A DNA stretch of 64,000 nucleotides. Origin: Oegoconia quadripuncta (taxonomy: Eukaryota; Arthropoda; Insecta; Lepidoptera; Autostichidae). The DNA lies in assembly GCA_949316235.1 (NCBI GenBank), contig OX438749.1:5536914-5600913 (forward strand), given 5' to 3'. Shown one piece after another: positions 31,470 to 42,004 of this stretch. The translations under genes and the position numbers were made by a program. The stretch's first letter is position 1. Each line of letters starts with the position of its first letter. The notes beneath the pieces are model-generated. The model was not told where the DNA came from. It did not search any database and saw only the letters and a list, made by a program, of their open reading frames with translations.

Positions 31470-31903
31470 TTGGGACTTTAGCTATGAAATTTCAGTTTTT
31501 TTTTCTCTTCGTTAATCATATATATACCTATTCCTGCGATTTTCAAAGCTATATCCAAATTTGTTTTTTATTTGGAAAATGGAATATTATTTCAAGGTTT
31601 CACAGGAAATATTATTTAATTTCTGGGCTAAATCACATAATAAAAAAAATTTGAACAGAGCTCTTTTCATGTGGGAAGCACATGAAAAAATCATTTTATA
31701 AGATTCGCTGAAACTTTTATAAAGCGGTTACTTTAAAAAATTAACGCTGCCTATACTTAACTTAATGTTATCCGATAATACACACAAAGTTTAGCTAAAT
31801 TTGGATTTGCCGTTCTCAAAAAAAAAACAAAAATATTTGTATGGAGAAAACAGTCTTAATGAAATTCTTCATACAAACGCCAATATAATAGGTAAGGACC
31901 TAA
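31470..31903 (-). mobile_element. Mariner-like MITE, full length
   Basis: TA on both sides; inverted ends TTGGGACTTTAGCTATGAAA and TTAGGTCCTTACCTATTATA. The interior is inverse to 39298. It has no ORF. Confidence 0.75.
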
Positions 31904-31905
31904 TA

Positions 31906-33279
31906 TATTCATAGGTTAGGCATACTCGTTATTCTAGTTTGGGTTGAAGCTACATTGGCATGCACTTTTGAGGCCTACTGTGCTAACTGATAACCGAAAT
32001 TTATGACGCACGAATAGCATTTGAAATGGAAAAGTTAACAAACTGTTAGAAACAGACCCCCAAAGAGAAACATAACGTAAAAGAAAATATTGACAAGAAA
32101 CAGAGACACAATCTGGCAAAAGGCAAAAACCATTGAAGGGCTTTCGCTTTATTGCTTTTTGCGTTTATTGTTGAAATCCGATCCGAAGCCGGTACGAAAG
32201 CCCAGTGAATGTGATTGCTCTAAAAATAGAAGTATGTTTGGAAAACTCTACGGTTCCAAATGGAAGGTTTCAAGTATATCCAATGAATTCAAAGTAAGAA
32301 AGGTTAAGCGAATTAATATCACACCTAAATCATAAATGTTAAAACTGGGCCAAGTTCCCTCGGTCAATAAAAGTGTTAAAACGCGAATGCCAAATTCTAA
32401 GGGGCTTTTCCATTTGAAATTTGTAAAGTTTTCGTAATATAGTGAATTATTAATAAGTAAGCAAGCAAATAGACGATAATGACCACGAAAACAAGGTTCA
32501 AATTGCAGATTTAAGTGCTAGGTAAGTAATTTACATTATCACGGGAAGAAATGTGGTTACTTCGCCTGCGTGGAATAACTTTATCCCGGAAATTTATTTA
32601 TCCCGCGGGAAATACTTTATCGGACTTAAAAGTATTCTATGTTTTAATTCAAGGTATGTTCCACTTATATACCACCAGCAAATAAATCTCTATACAACTA
32701 CCTGCATGTCTGGGTTTAGGAACTAGTTAATAAGTCAGTGGCTTCTCCCAATTTAAAATTTAAAACATATACGCCAAGAAATTCCAATATTTTGATAAAA
32801 AAAAGTTTTTTTGTATTATATGGCTTTGACTCTATATGATATTAAGTCAAACGACATGTATCACAAAGTTCACTTAACGTTTTAGTTTTAAATCCCATTG
32901 GGATCGAATTAAAAATGTAACACTTTCAAAATTAGAATTGTAATCAGTCAACATTTTTTAATTTTCGAATCGTCTGTACGCATGTGTACTTCTGATAATA
33001 ATCTATTGGGGTAGAGACCGACGCGCCGCCTTGACGCTGCAGTCAAATTAATATTTCACAGTTGATGATTATGGGTTTACTTTCTGTCTAGTTAGTAAAT
33101 CAACAAGACGGCTTATTACCATAGCTGTACAAAGTTGTATTAAATAAAGTTAGTTATTTTTTTTAATTAGTGTTCAAATACCTACCTTCGGCCTATACGT
33201 ACAAATTGCTTACTTTACGCATGGGATATGGCAGATTTTTTGGATCCCGAAAATTTACGATTAGTAAAAAGAGTAATTT
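31906..33279. other. No gene; Helitron scrap at 32565-32690
   Basis: 32565-32690 (ACTTCGCCTGCGTGGAATAA, TTATCCCGCGGGAAATAC) matches the 3' half of the minus-oriented Helitron at 55718. An 81-codon frame 32090-32335 (+) has no recognised domain. Confidence 0.45.
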
Positions 33280-33462
33280 GACAGCAGATTGGTGTACAGG
33301 ATAGTAAGTGACCCTGCCGTCGAAACTAATAGTTGCGGGTTCGAATCCCGCTAGCGTTTATGTGGGGAATACTAACATTTGTTCCCGAGTTCCGTTATCT
33401 AGTATGTAACCAGTTGCCTAGTTTGGGACTCGGTAATTGTTGTAATTATCCAGAATATTTTT
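33280..33462 (+). mobile_element. SINE family A, diverged
   Basis: GACAGCAGATTGGTGTACAG, box B GGTTCGAATCC, TTGTTCCCGAG, TTATCTAGTATGTAACC and GGGACTCGGTAATTGTTGTA. The central ATGTTTATATAAATATTTAT stretch is deleted. Confidence 0.7.
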
Positions 33463-34403
33463 GAATTGGTGAAGTAAACATACACCAGTGTATTTCGATT
33501 TCAACGTATCACAAAGTTGAGGGCTATATTTTAGATATTTAAGGGTATTCGCAAGATATGTAAGAGTCGCTAGATAATCCAAAAAAAATATGTAAAATAG
33601 TGCCTTACAATGCAATGGAAAAATATACGATAAAAATCGAAAAAAAAACGATACATTTTTTCTTTTTTTTTGAGTTTGGCTGATAAGCTTTTTCGGCTAC
33701 GCCTGGGGGGCAAGAGCTCATCCTTCTCTCTTTAACTTTGTGATACATAGGCACCTATTTAATTTCTAATGTGAAGTGATATTTCCAATCAAAAGGGACC
33801 AATTTATGCTTCATCATTGAACCACTAGTGGTGAATTTGTGTGGGATGGTCGAAAACTAAAATAATTCATTTTGTTTTTTATTGTATGTTCAAATGGTGA
33901 ACAAAATATAGTTCGATATCAATTATACAGTTAATTACTATGGGTGCGAACATTATGTCTTAATTTCCCTAATGAAATAATTACAGAGCTAAGTATGGCA
34001 TAGTAATTGCACGTTCGATCGCTTGACGACTCCTGTGGCAGCCGCTTGCACCAAGATGTGGTTATAATCATAGATGTACGCATGCAAGTACAGTCGACTA
34101 TATTTGTTTAAAGTTGATGTTTGAGAATCGGTTGCACATTAAAGCAGTATCAAAAAAATTGTATGGAGAGTGAAACACACAAACACAAGTCAATCACAAG
34201 ATCGATCATTAATACGACTCAAGGGCCCATTGACTTTTGTTACGGTTGACTTTTGTTGCACAATATTAACTATACATCAAAACTCGAAATATACAACTTG
34301 CAGGAAATGTAAACAAAAACTATGGATCGCTTGCCGAATTCCCGCTAAAAAGCCCTAGAAAAATTCAATGCGGTCAAATTCTCGTGTTCATTTTTCTCCG
34401 CAG
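33463..34403. other. No recognised feature
   Basis: AT-rich. 33595-33680 is a degenerate poly(A)/poly(T)-rich stretch. No repeat or gene is seen. Confidence 0.4.
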
Positions 34404-34550
34404 GCCCAACAAGAGTTGTGGAATCACGAGACATGCTTGTCAAATTCGGTTGGTAACGTAACAAAGCTGGAAATTCCCGGTTTCGTTACGGAGTCTGTTA
34501 TCCAGACTGATACAGATGACATTTTAAAGTGTTTCCGTGTTTGTATTTAA
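34404..34550 (+). other. Weak candidate terminal exon
   Basis: A pyrimidine-rich tract ending TTTTTCTCCGCAG at 34403 could be a 3' splice site. The open stretch after it (48 codons, starting AQQELWNHETCLS, stop at 34548-34550) has balanced amino-acid composition, unlike most frames here. There is no recognised domain, no upstream exon and no clear AATAAA nearby, so chance is quite possible. Confidence 0.15.
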
Positions 34551-35194
34551 AATTCATTATTTGAAATTAAATGAAAGTCTTTATGATGCCATTAAACACT
34601 ATAAAATTCACAATTTTTTGCCATAGGTAGTATAATATTTAAACAAATGTTGTCCTGGCATCATTATCTAAGAAGTATATTACTTAAACTCTATCTCCTA
34701 CAATAATCCTAGAACCGTATCGCAGGAAGACAGTTACCGTTAAGAAAAACGAATAAGTAGCCAAATTACATTTTTATACAATCTGTGATGCAATTAAAAA
34801 TTTTTTTGGATATTAACTTTAGAGAAAAAATAAAGAAAAGAAGAAAATGTAACATCTCTGCAAGTGTAGTTTTGTGGCAATACATATGAGTGTTAATGTA
34901 TATGTGTGTGTATGTGATTGCGTGTGTTCGTTTTTGTATATGTGATAGCGGCTTTGTTTAGTTTACTATAATCTCTAGCGCGTCATATTGTCTGACCACC
35001 TCGCTACTACCATCATAGGGTGAAATAACAGTGCTCCAATCAGGTCAAACCCATTACGCTCCATAAATAGACGGACTAGCTAGTAAATTAGTTATACATG
35101 TTTATTAAAGGCCAAAACGATCAATAATAACATTTGTGATGATGATTTCATATAATTTAAATTGATATTTATTTTTATCGGGTGAAGAGACTAT
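34551..35194. other. No recognised feature
   Basis: AT-rich; a TGTGTATGTG-rich stretch at 34890-34935. No gene signal. Confidence 0.4.
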
Positions 35195-35515
35195 TATTAA
35201 CAGCCTTAAACATACTTCACTGGGAGAGTGTTTGTGCCATAAACCACCACGCAGGCCCAGTGCGAATTAGTAGATTTGTGTCAAACTATAGGCCACCTTA
35301 CAGTCAGTATTTTTAAGCCGCTCTTGTGGGCCCCCGACTTGGCTTAACGACTGGCTTTAATTAAAAACAACCGGGACCGACTAGTTACCTCCGATGCACG
35401 GAAACACTAGTATTCAAATGCTACTAGTGGTCACCCATCCAAGGACTGACCGCGCCAGACATTGCTTAACTTCCCTATAAACGAAAACGATTAGCGAATA
35501 TGACTGCACCACAAT
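35195..35515 (-). mobile_element. 5S rRNA-headed SINE (SINE3-like)
   Basis: At 35427-35476 the minus strand reads GGAAGTTAAGCAATGTCTGG, CGCGGTCAGTCCTTGGATGG, GTGACC, following 5S rRNA through its internal control regions (compare GAAGTTAAGCAACGTCGGGC and ACTTGGATGGGTGACC in insects). After that come CGGAGGTAACTAGTCGGTCC then CGGTTGT and a SINE tail (TTTAAGGCTGTTAATAATAG). Same order as 6290-6620. Confidence 0.65.
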
Positions 35516-37550
35516 TATGGTAATATATAATATTGTCGAAGAAGAAGAATAAGGACTATAATAATGTATGTAAATATTGTATACTACGTACTTCACTGAC
35601 TGTACTTTATAAATGTTTAGAACATGAAGTAAAATCAAGCGTTTCTTGTCTCTAACATCATACAAATACATGTACATTAAAATGTTGGATTCCGGAGCGG
35701 AATAGTCGATAGCGTGTGAACGCACTCTCATTATACTGCCTACAACTACAAACGGCTGTTATGACCACTGTTATTGGACTACATAGACTAAAAAAAAATA
35801 TAAAATAAATAGGGCTAATAGAGATATTATATATTTTTTGGAAACACTGTTCTCCTTGTCTGTCTGTATGTGCTCTTAGCCTGGAATTGTTAAGAAAATA
35901 AAAAATAATGCATAGTTTTTTCTTTTTAATTTGTTAATGTGTATTTATCCATTTGTAAACATGTACACAATTGTATTGATTGTAAATAAATATATCTCCG
36001 TTCTTTTCGAAGACTTCACTAGGAAAATCTTCTAGTCAAAATTAAAAAAAAAATTGTAACATCAAATCTCCAACCTAATCAACAAAGTGCGGTTCCCGAT
36101 TTTGTTTAGCGGTTCAGTAAAATCTTTCCTCATCATAAGATTTCGTTACAAATACAACAGAAAACTACTGCATTGAGATAAAATACCTTTCCTCATGACC
36201 AGTAGGTAGGTATATCTGTGAAAAATAAAATCACCGTTGTCTTTCCTTTGTAAATTTCGAAAATGGTATAGGTACATGTTTTGCAGTAATTATTAATCTA
36301 AATTCTTATGACTAACCGTAAGCAGACATGACACAAACGATGCAATTATATGGACCTATCTACTATCTATAATGAGAAATGCTCGGAAATATTTATTCCG
36401 GTAAACTAAAGGCAGAAATTATTGGTTACAATGGTCTGATCCAGAAAAATAATAAAAAAAAAAACGAATAACCGCGATTTTCTTGAAACATTTAATAAAG
36501 TGTGATAAATGTAGTCCAATTGCTAAAAATTAAGCATTTGTAAGAAACGCCAGTACTAAGTAAGTAACTAAATAAGCTAAAGTGGAAAAATGTGTTTATT
36601 TAAAAAAAAATGCTCAATTGATGGGTATTTCTTTAAATTCAAAACATTTAGGTAAATTATCGTTACGAAATATTAGTTCTCATTTTTATTTCTTAAGCAA
36701 TGCAGCTCGACGACATTTTCAGCTAAAACCCATGCATGCCTAATTACAACATGCTTAGTTTTTTATCCATCAATAAGTTAACTGTGTTTAACAAAAGTCT
36801 GCCTAATTAAATATCAGTTAGTATTTATTGTTATTAAGATACAAATTAAAAATAAGGTTTTTAAAAAAAAACCTAGCGCTCGTTTTTTTTTTAAGCTTAA
36901 TTATTCAAAACATCTCTAATATACCTCTATAAGATAGCAAGTATATAAGTCGGAATATCTGAATTATGTCTAGCTAAGCTAATTTTTTACCGTATTTTCC
37001 CTGGGAAAATCTTATTATGGGAAAAATCTTATTTTTTGTTATTTAGGAGGAGCCACAACGCAATCTTTTAAATTAAAATATATTTTGTAACCAAAAAATA
37101 AAGTTATAACCTCGTTCGTTTTATGCACAGTAGGCCCGTCATTTTGCCATTAAGTAGCAAAAACAATGATGTAGGTTCAAATCCTCTAGCGGGTACGTAA
37201 TCACATCTCGAAACATGTCATTATAGTACCTAATAAGAAAGATATCAAAGGACCACACAGTTAATCGTTAGGGTACTTTCACACGTATTTATATCTCTAT
37301 GGGAAATCACTGCACGCATTGTTCTGATATGGGGTGATCATGATCATATCATAACAACGAGCTATAAACAAAACTTTATAAATAAATAATGGAAGAATGA
37401 CTAAGTATTTTTAAGTATAAGCTTTATACCAACTAAACGCAGGAAGTTTTACACTTAGCGTTTGTTTTACGTAAGAGTGCATCACCCAGCCATTAACCCT
37501 CGGTCAAGGGTATAAAATTATTAATTAATTCATATAAGTACACTCACCGC
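35516..37550. other. No gene; SINE A-like head scrap at 37130-37205
   Basis: 37145-37195 (GGTTCAAATCCTCTAGCGGG) looks like a decayed SINE A box B. The remainder is strongly AT-rich with no repeat matches; the minus-strand frame 35414-35731 partly overlaps the 5S-SINE. Confidence 0.4.
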
Positions 37551-37554
37551 ATTA

Positions 37555-37870
37555 TGTTCTGCATTGTTGCCTGGCTGACGAACTGCTAACCCTCAGCTCA
37601 AAATGTAGCACTCGATTAAAAAAATAATAATATTCGTAATTCAAAAGCACTTCGAACTGCGTTGCGATGCCGTTCGGAAACTGACTCGTGTTTCGCGTGC
37701 GCTTCATGCGAAGGCTGCGGCGATTCTGCCTCCTGCGGTCTAGCGTGCCGGCTCTTGAACTTGACTGACAGCAGGTTGCAGGCTGCACACCGTTGCATTT
37801 TCGACAATAAGCCAAACTTTAACCACAACTCTGTCACCTCTCCGTAGCACCCCGCTGTCGTCGTCGGGTG
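37555..37870 (-). other. Possible 5' exon, GC-rich island, minus strand
   Basis: 37640-37870 is clearly richer in GC and CG than its surroundings. On the minus strand it contains two overlapping ATG frames (from 37837 and 37815, 73 and 87 codons, no known domain) and is followed by a good donor-like GCGGTGAGTGT at ~37545-37555. This could be an untranslated or short-coding first exon, or a TE promoter. No partner exon is found. Confidence 0.2.
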
Positions 37871-38814
37871 TTAATTGCGCGAGGGGAAGGGAAGATCTGT
37901 CTTATTTGAATGGAAGGGACCACTATAATGTTCAGGACCGTTCGTATTTGCAATTTACTGTTGGAAGCTCAATAGAATCAATTTAGTCACTGAACGTCGT
38001 CGAGCAATTATGGAAGGGCTAATTATGCACAAAGACGGCGCTGTGTTTATTTTTAGAGTTGCACATGTGGAGCTTAACGGTGTTCTTGATACTTTCTTTT
38101 TATTTTTTATCAAATTAATTCGTCAGTGATTTCGGTGTACGTAATTTCTACTATACTATATATATACATACTAGATAATGTATGCAATGTTAATATATAC
38201 AATACATAAATTCACGCCTGTTTCCCGTAGATACGCTACACTTCTACTTGCTACGATCCTGATACACCTCTTTTACTTAATTCACTCTATTATTAACATA
38301 TGATAACAGAAAAATAATAAGTGATCTAAAATATTATTATGAACGTCGTTGCGGCACGTAAAAAGATTATTACCCACCCGTCTCTTCCCGTGGTGCGAAG
38401 GACCAATAAAAATATCGCGGAAGGGCTCGTGTTTTGACAATAATATCTATTTTCTTTCCATCTAAAACTATGACACTGACAACTCTGTTTATTCCTCATC
38501 TTCATTCGAAGAAGCCCTCAAGATGATGCACGAAGTATCTTTTATTTGACAGGGAGGCGGAAGCTGTACCAATAGAAAGAAGAGAAATGAGAGGAGTTTA
38601 TATGAATCTTAACAATAATAGGCGTCTATGAGATTTCCCTCCAAAAACATTAGACTTGGACGATTTAACGGCGATGGACTCACCCTCTGCCACGTGTGCA
38701 TTTCTGTATATTTCGAAGGTGAGCCGTGAATGTTTGTTTCAAGCATTAATCTTTTAATATTTGGAACACCCAAACACTAATGTTTGGGATATCTCTAACC
38801 ACTCCATTTCGGAT
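37871..38814. other. No recognised feature
   Basis: No repeat match inside the window and no coding signal. Confidence 0.4.
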
Positions 38815-39065
38815 AACGGTTGAGACAAATTGCAAAGCATTTTTCAACCACTTGCTGATTGATTGATCTGAAATTTGGTATATTAGGTAACTTGGGTGTC
38901 AAGGCAATAATATAAGACCCTCGAGCTGATTTGATGATGGAGCCGGGATGTAGAGACTCGAACTCCCTGATGGTAAATAGCAAGATAGTCGAATTTGGTG
39001 TAATTTCTTTTGTTGCCATGACCACTTTCCACGAGGGTCTGAAAATGAAGCCAGAAGATTACCAC
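38815..39065 (-). repeat. Interspersed repeat, CTCCATCATCAGATC family
   Basis: Inverse of the 41287-41640 copy. It shares TTGAAAAATGCTTTGC-like, ACCAAATTTCAGATCAATCA and CTCCATCATCAAATCAGCT blocks, and TGGCAACAAAAGAAATTAC. Overlapping minus frames within it are not genes. Confidence 0.55.
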
Positions 39066-39297
39066 TGGAACTCCTTGATGGAAGTTCCATCAAACTCCAT
39101 CAAAGTTACTCGTCTTTGTACTAGAACAATGTGTGATAGTCAAGATGGAGTATTAAATAAGCTTGTTTTTAAAAATTTTTATTAAAAATATTAGATATTA
39201 TGTAATATACATTAGTAGACCTTATTTACAAATGCTTTCCATACGAATCCTTGAGGAAATACGTTACTTGTGAAGATATTCAGTAAGTTCAATAATA

Positions 39298-39654
39298 TTA
39301 GGTCCTTACCTATGAAATTGGCGTTTTGTATGAAGAATTTCATTAAGACTGCTTTCTCCATACAAATATTTTTGTTTTTTTTTTTGGGAACGGCAAATCC
39401 AAATTTAGCTAAAATTTGTGTGTATTATCGGATGACATTAAGTTAAGTATAGGCAGCGTTAATTTTAAAAGTAACCGCAATTTTTTTTATTATGTGATTT
39501 AGCCCAGAAATTAAAAAATATTCATGTGAAACCTTGAAATAATATTCCATTTTCCAAATAAATTACAAATTTGGATATAGCTTTGAAAATCGCAGGAATT
39601 GGTACATATGATTAACGAAGAAAAACACCTCCAATTTCATAGGTAAAGACCCAA
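39298..39654 (+). mobile_element. Mariner-like MITE, intact copy
   Basis: 357 bp between TA dinucleotides (39296-39297, 39655-39656). Left TIR TTAGGTCCTTACCTATGAAA, right (inverted) TTGGGTCTTTACCTATGAAA, each continuing TTGG(C/A)G. TA target and ~27-bp TIRs fit Tc1/mariner. There is no ORF; a transposase from elsewhere would be needed. It is the reference copy for 27254/30248, 31470 and 54475. Confidence 0.8.
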
Positions 39655-40020
39655 TATTATGAGCGTGCGGCCATTTATTCTATTACGGATCAAATTAGAC
39701 GCCTCATGAATAGTAATGTTTAGTTTTAGAAACGTTTTCAACGGGCTATTATTTGTGCATTAGCACAGTTTGAACACCCACTTCGGAAAGGGAAAGTGTA
39801 CATTGTGAACTATATTCCTTTACTTTTTTCGTAATTATCATTGCCTGTGTATATGAAAATGAATGTCTTTAGGCAAACTACCTCTACTGTACATCTATCA
39901 GACACCGACGCCGATTACAAACGAGGTGTCATTAATTTTGGTGAATTTTAAATTAGATTTGTTAAAGTAGGTAAGCAAGTGACAAAAGTACTTTTTGGTA
40001 TAATCGCCTCCGTAGCTCAA

Positions 40021-40075
40021 TTTTGTGTTATGTTTCTTATTGTTGTGCAATAAAGAATATTTTGTTGTTGTTGTT
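40021..40075 (+). mobile_element. LINE 3' terminus nested in SINE B
   Basis: TTGTTGTGCAATAAAGAATA then TTTTGTTGTTGTTGTT sits inside the box A/B region of the SINE. GCAATAAAGAATA followed by a simple repeat matches the terminus at 10070. The TSD is not clear. Confidence 0.5.
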
Positions 40076-40197
40076 AGAAATAGTGCTTACGAATTGGTCG
40101 TCGCGGTTTTGATTCACAGCGGGGTATGTTTAGTGACTCGGTTTGGTTGGTCGTAGTGCATGTTAAATGTCCGCCTGGATGGTAGCTAGCCATCTAA

Positions 40198-40342
40198 GGC
40201 CTGTATTAATAAACCGTGCTCAAGATTGAGATGACCTTAAGTTGACGCTTGGGAATCTGTTGCATATTAAAACCGGATTTAAAAAAAAGTATTGAGGCTA
40301 ACACGCGATTTCAATCTCAAGGTCGATTTATTAATATGGGCG
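40198..40342. mobile_element. Harbinger-like MITE nested in SINE B
   Basis: Left GGCCTGTATTAATAAACC and right (inverted) CGCCCATATTAATAAATC, with ATCTCAATCTTGAG-type subterminal sequence. Flanked by TAA and TAG, an imperfect 3-bp TSD. 145 bp; a shorter relative of 6869. Confidence 0.65.
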
Positions 40343-40507
40343 TAGATAAGTTTGGCGCCAAACATCAATGTTAACAGCATTGTTGTGTTCTGGTTGTTAT
40401 AGATAAGATAGCCAGCCCTCTAAAATAATATTGGAATTCCAGGTGAACACGCTTCCACTTTCGGCCTCATCTTTTGACAAGTGCAAACTCGTTGTGCATA
40501 AAAAAAA

Positions 40508-41286
40508 ACAATGAAATGTTTCCCGTTAGTAATGTTTTCTTCCTTTGTAAGAAGTGTAATAGTAAATGTAATAGTAAGCTATACAACAAATAGTTCTTCA
40601 TTGGTTGCGAAGCAAGATAAAGATTACGACAAAAAATAGACAAATTATGACAAAAATTATGTCGTCGGCTACCGGACAAAAACATCTAAGTAACATCATT
40701 GTAGACTTGTATATTTCGGCGACACTTCTTAAGCACAGTTTTTTAGATAAAAATTATGATCATAGGTAAAATAAACTACACAGCTACAAGTGCTTTGTAG
40801 GTACCAGAGTCTACGAGTATCTAGAAGTACCATATAGATCAGGTCGACACCTGCCCCCTGCCTCCTATAAATACCTTTACATATTCTCACACAGGGTGGT
40901 TTATAGCGATAATTGAACAAGAAATAAATCAATCTCATTATTCATGTCTTGGTTCACGAAGTCGCTGTGCTGTAGGTACCAAATCGGCGTCTAAACGATC
41001 TTATAGCTCTCGAAGTCAGGATGAATAAATGGTAAAGTCGTATGTCGTTGATAAATTGAATAATTTAGCGCCAATCGCGATACTTACCGGTTGTATCAAT
41101 AAATTACAGATAAATGAACGCGATAGGCGACACTCTCGCTCTGAATAATTTCTTTAAATGCTTTCTAGGCGTGAAAGTTTGAAAATTGCCCGGAATTAAA
41201 ACTAGTATCTTCTACCGAGCAAAGAGTAAGACAAAGAGTACCAAAAATTCATCTAGTCTAGGTATGCACCACTAAAGTCGTGCCCA
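40508..41286. other. No gene; repeat shared with the window end
   Basis: 40706-40775 (GACTTGTATATTTCGGCGAC, GCACAGTTTTTT) has a direct copy at ~63930-64000. No coding signal. Confidence 0.4.
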
Positions 41287-41640
41287 TCATGATCATCAAT
41301 GGGACATCAATAATATGTAATGGGAAGTGCTCATGGCAACAAAACGAACTAGCCCAAATTCGACTATCTTGGCATTTGCCAACAGGGAGTTCCCTTACCT
41401 ACACCCCGACTCCATCATCAGATCAGCTTGTTGGTACCATAATATTGCATTGTCACCGAACTTACATAAATTTGCAAAATTTCAGGTCAATCAGGTACCA
41501 GCAAGTTGTTGAAAAAGGTTTTGCAATTTTGGAAAGGGACAACTTACGAACATTGCAAGCCAAATATAAAAGTTGTAAAAAGGTACATAAAAGGTACCCT
41601 TATGGTCTCGTCTTGGTGTCTGTCCATTTGGCGAACTAGA
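41287..41640 (+). repeat. Interspersed repeat, CTCCATCATCAGATC family
   Basis: Contains GCTCATGGCAACAAAACGAA, CTCCATCATCAGATCAGCTT, AATTTCAGGTCAATCAGGTA and GTTGAAAAAGGTTTTGCAAT, inverse to 38815-39065 and parallel to 56440-56700. The 119-codon frame across it is not a gene. Confidence 0.55.
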
Positions 41641-41644
41641 TACA

Positions 41645-41722
41645 TCATCATCATCAACCCATAAGCATCCCGCTGCAGGGATATAGGCCTTCCCTCGTAT
41701 AATGAGGGAGTATGGTCCATAG
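41645..41722 (-). mobile_element. SINE family C, 3' end
   Basis: CATCATCATCAACCCATAAG, CAGGGATATAGGCCTTCCCT, ATAATGAGGGAGTATGG is the inverted C terminus. SINE B starts immediately afterwards, so B probably inserted into C or truncated it. Confidence 0.65.
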
Positions 41723-42004
41723 TCTCCGTGGCTCAATGTAAACAACATTGGGTTTACGATTCGGAGGTCGTGGGTTCGATCCCCAGCGGGATACATATTT
41801 AAGTACTCGGTTTGGTTTGTGGTAGGCCATTTTAAATGTCCACCTGGCTAGCTACCACCATCTTATCTAAAGCTGCCGGCAAGCAGCAATGGCATTGTTG
41901 TGTTCCGGTTGTCAGAAATAAGATAGCCAGTCCCTCAAATGTGTTGGGGTTTCCGGGTCAGTACGCTTCCACCTTCCACCTCATCTTCACTTAACATCAG
42001 GTCT
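41723..42004 (+). mobile_element. SINE family B, 5' part, host of the LINE insertion
   Basis: TCTCCGTGGCTCAATGTAAA, box B GGTTCGATCCC, then the full body up to CTTAACATCAGGTCT. The rest of the same SINE (GTCTGATTGAGGTGTAGTAC then CAACCGGTTGTGCATAAAAA) is found at 44471-44512, after the LINE. Confidence 0.85.

Larger units (their letters stand above)
40004..40507 (+). mobile_element. SINE family B carrying two insertions
   Basis: TCGCCTCCGTAGCTCAA head, AGTGACTCGGTTTGGTTGG, TGTCCGCCTGGATGG, GATAAGATAGCCAGCCC, and an AACTCGTTGTGCATAAAAAA end. The sequence is interrupted at 40021-40075 and 40198-40342 by other elements and resumes in register after each. Confidence 0.75.

Noticed and set aside
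41280..41639. 119-codon frame
   Set aside because: Lies entirely within the CTCCATCATCAGATC repeat, which has stops in its other copies.
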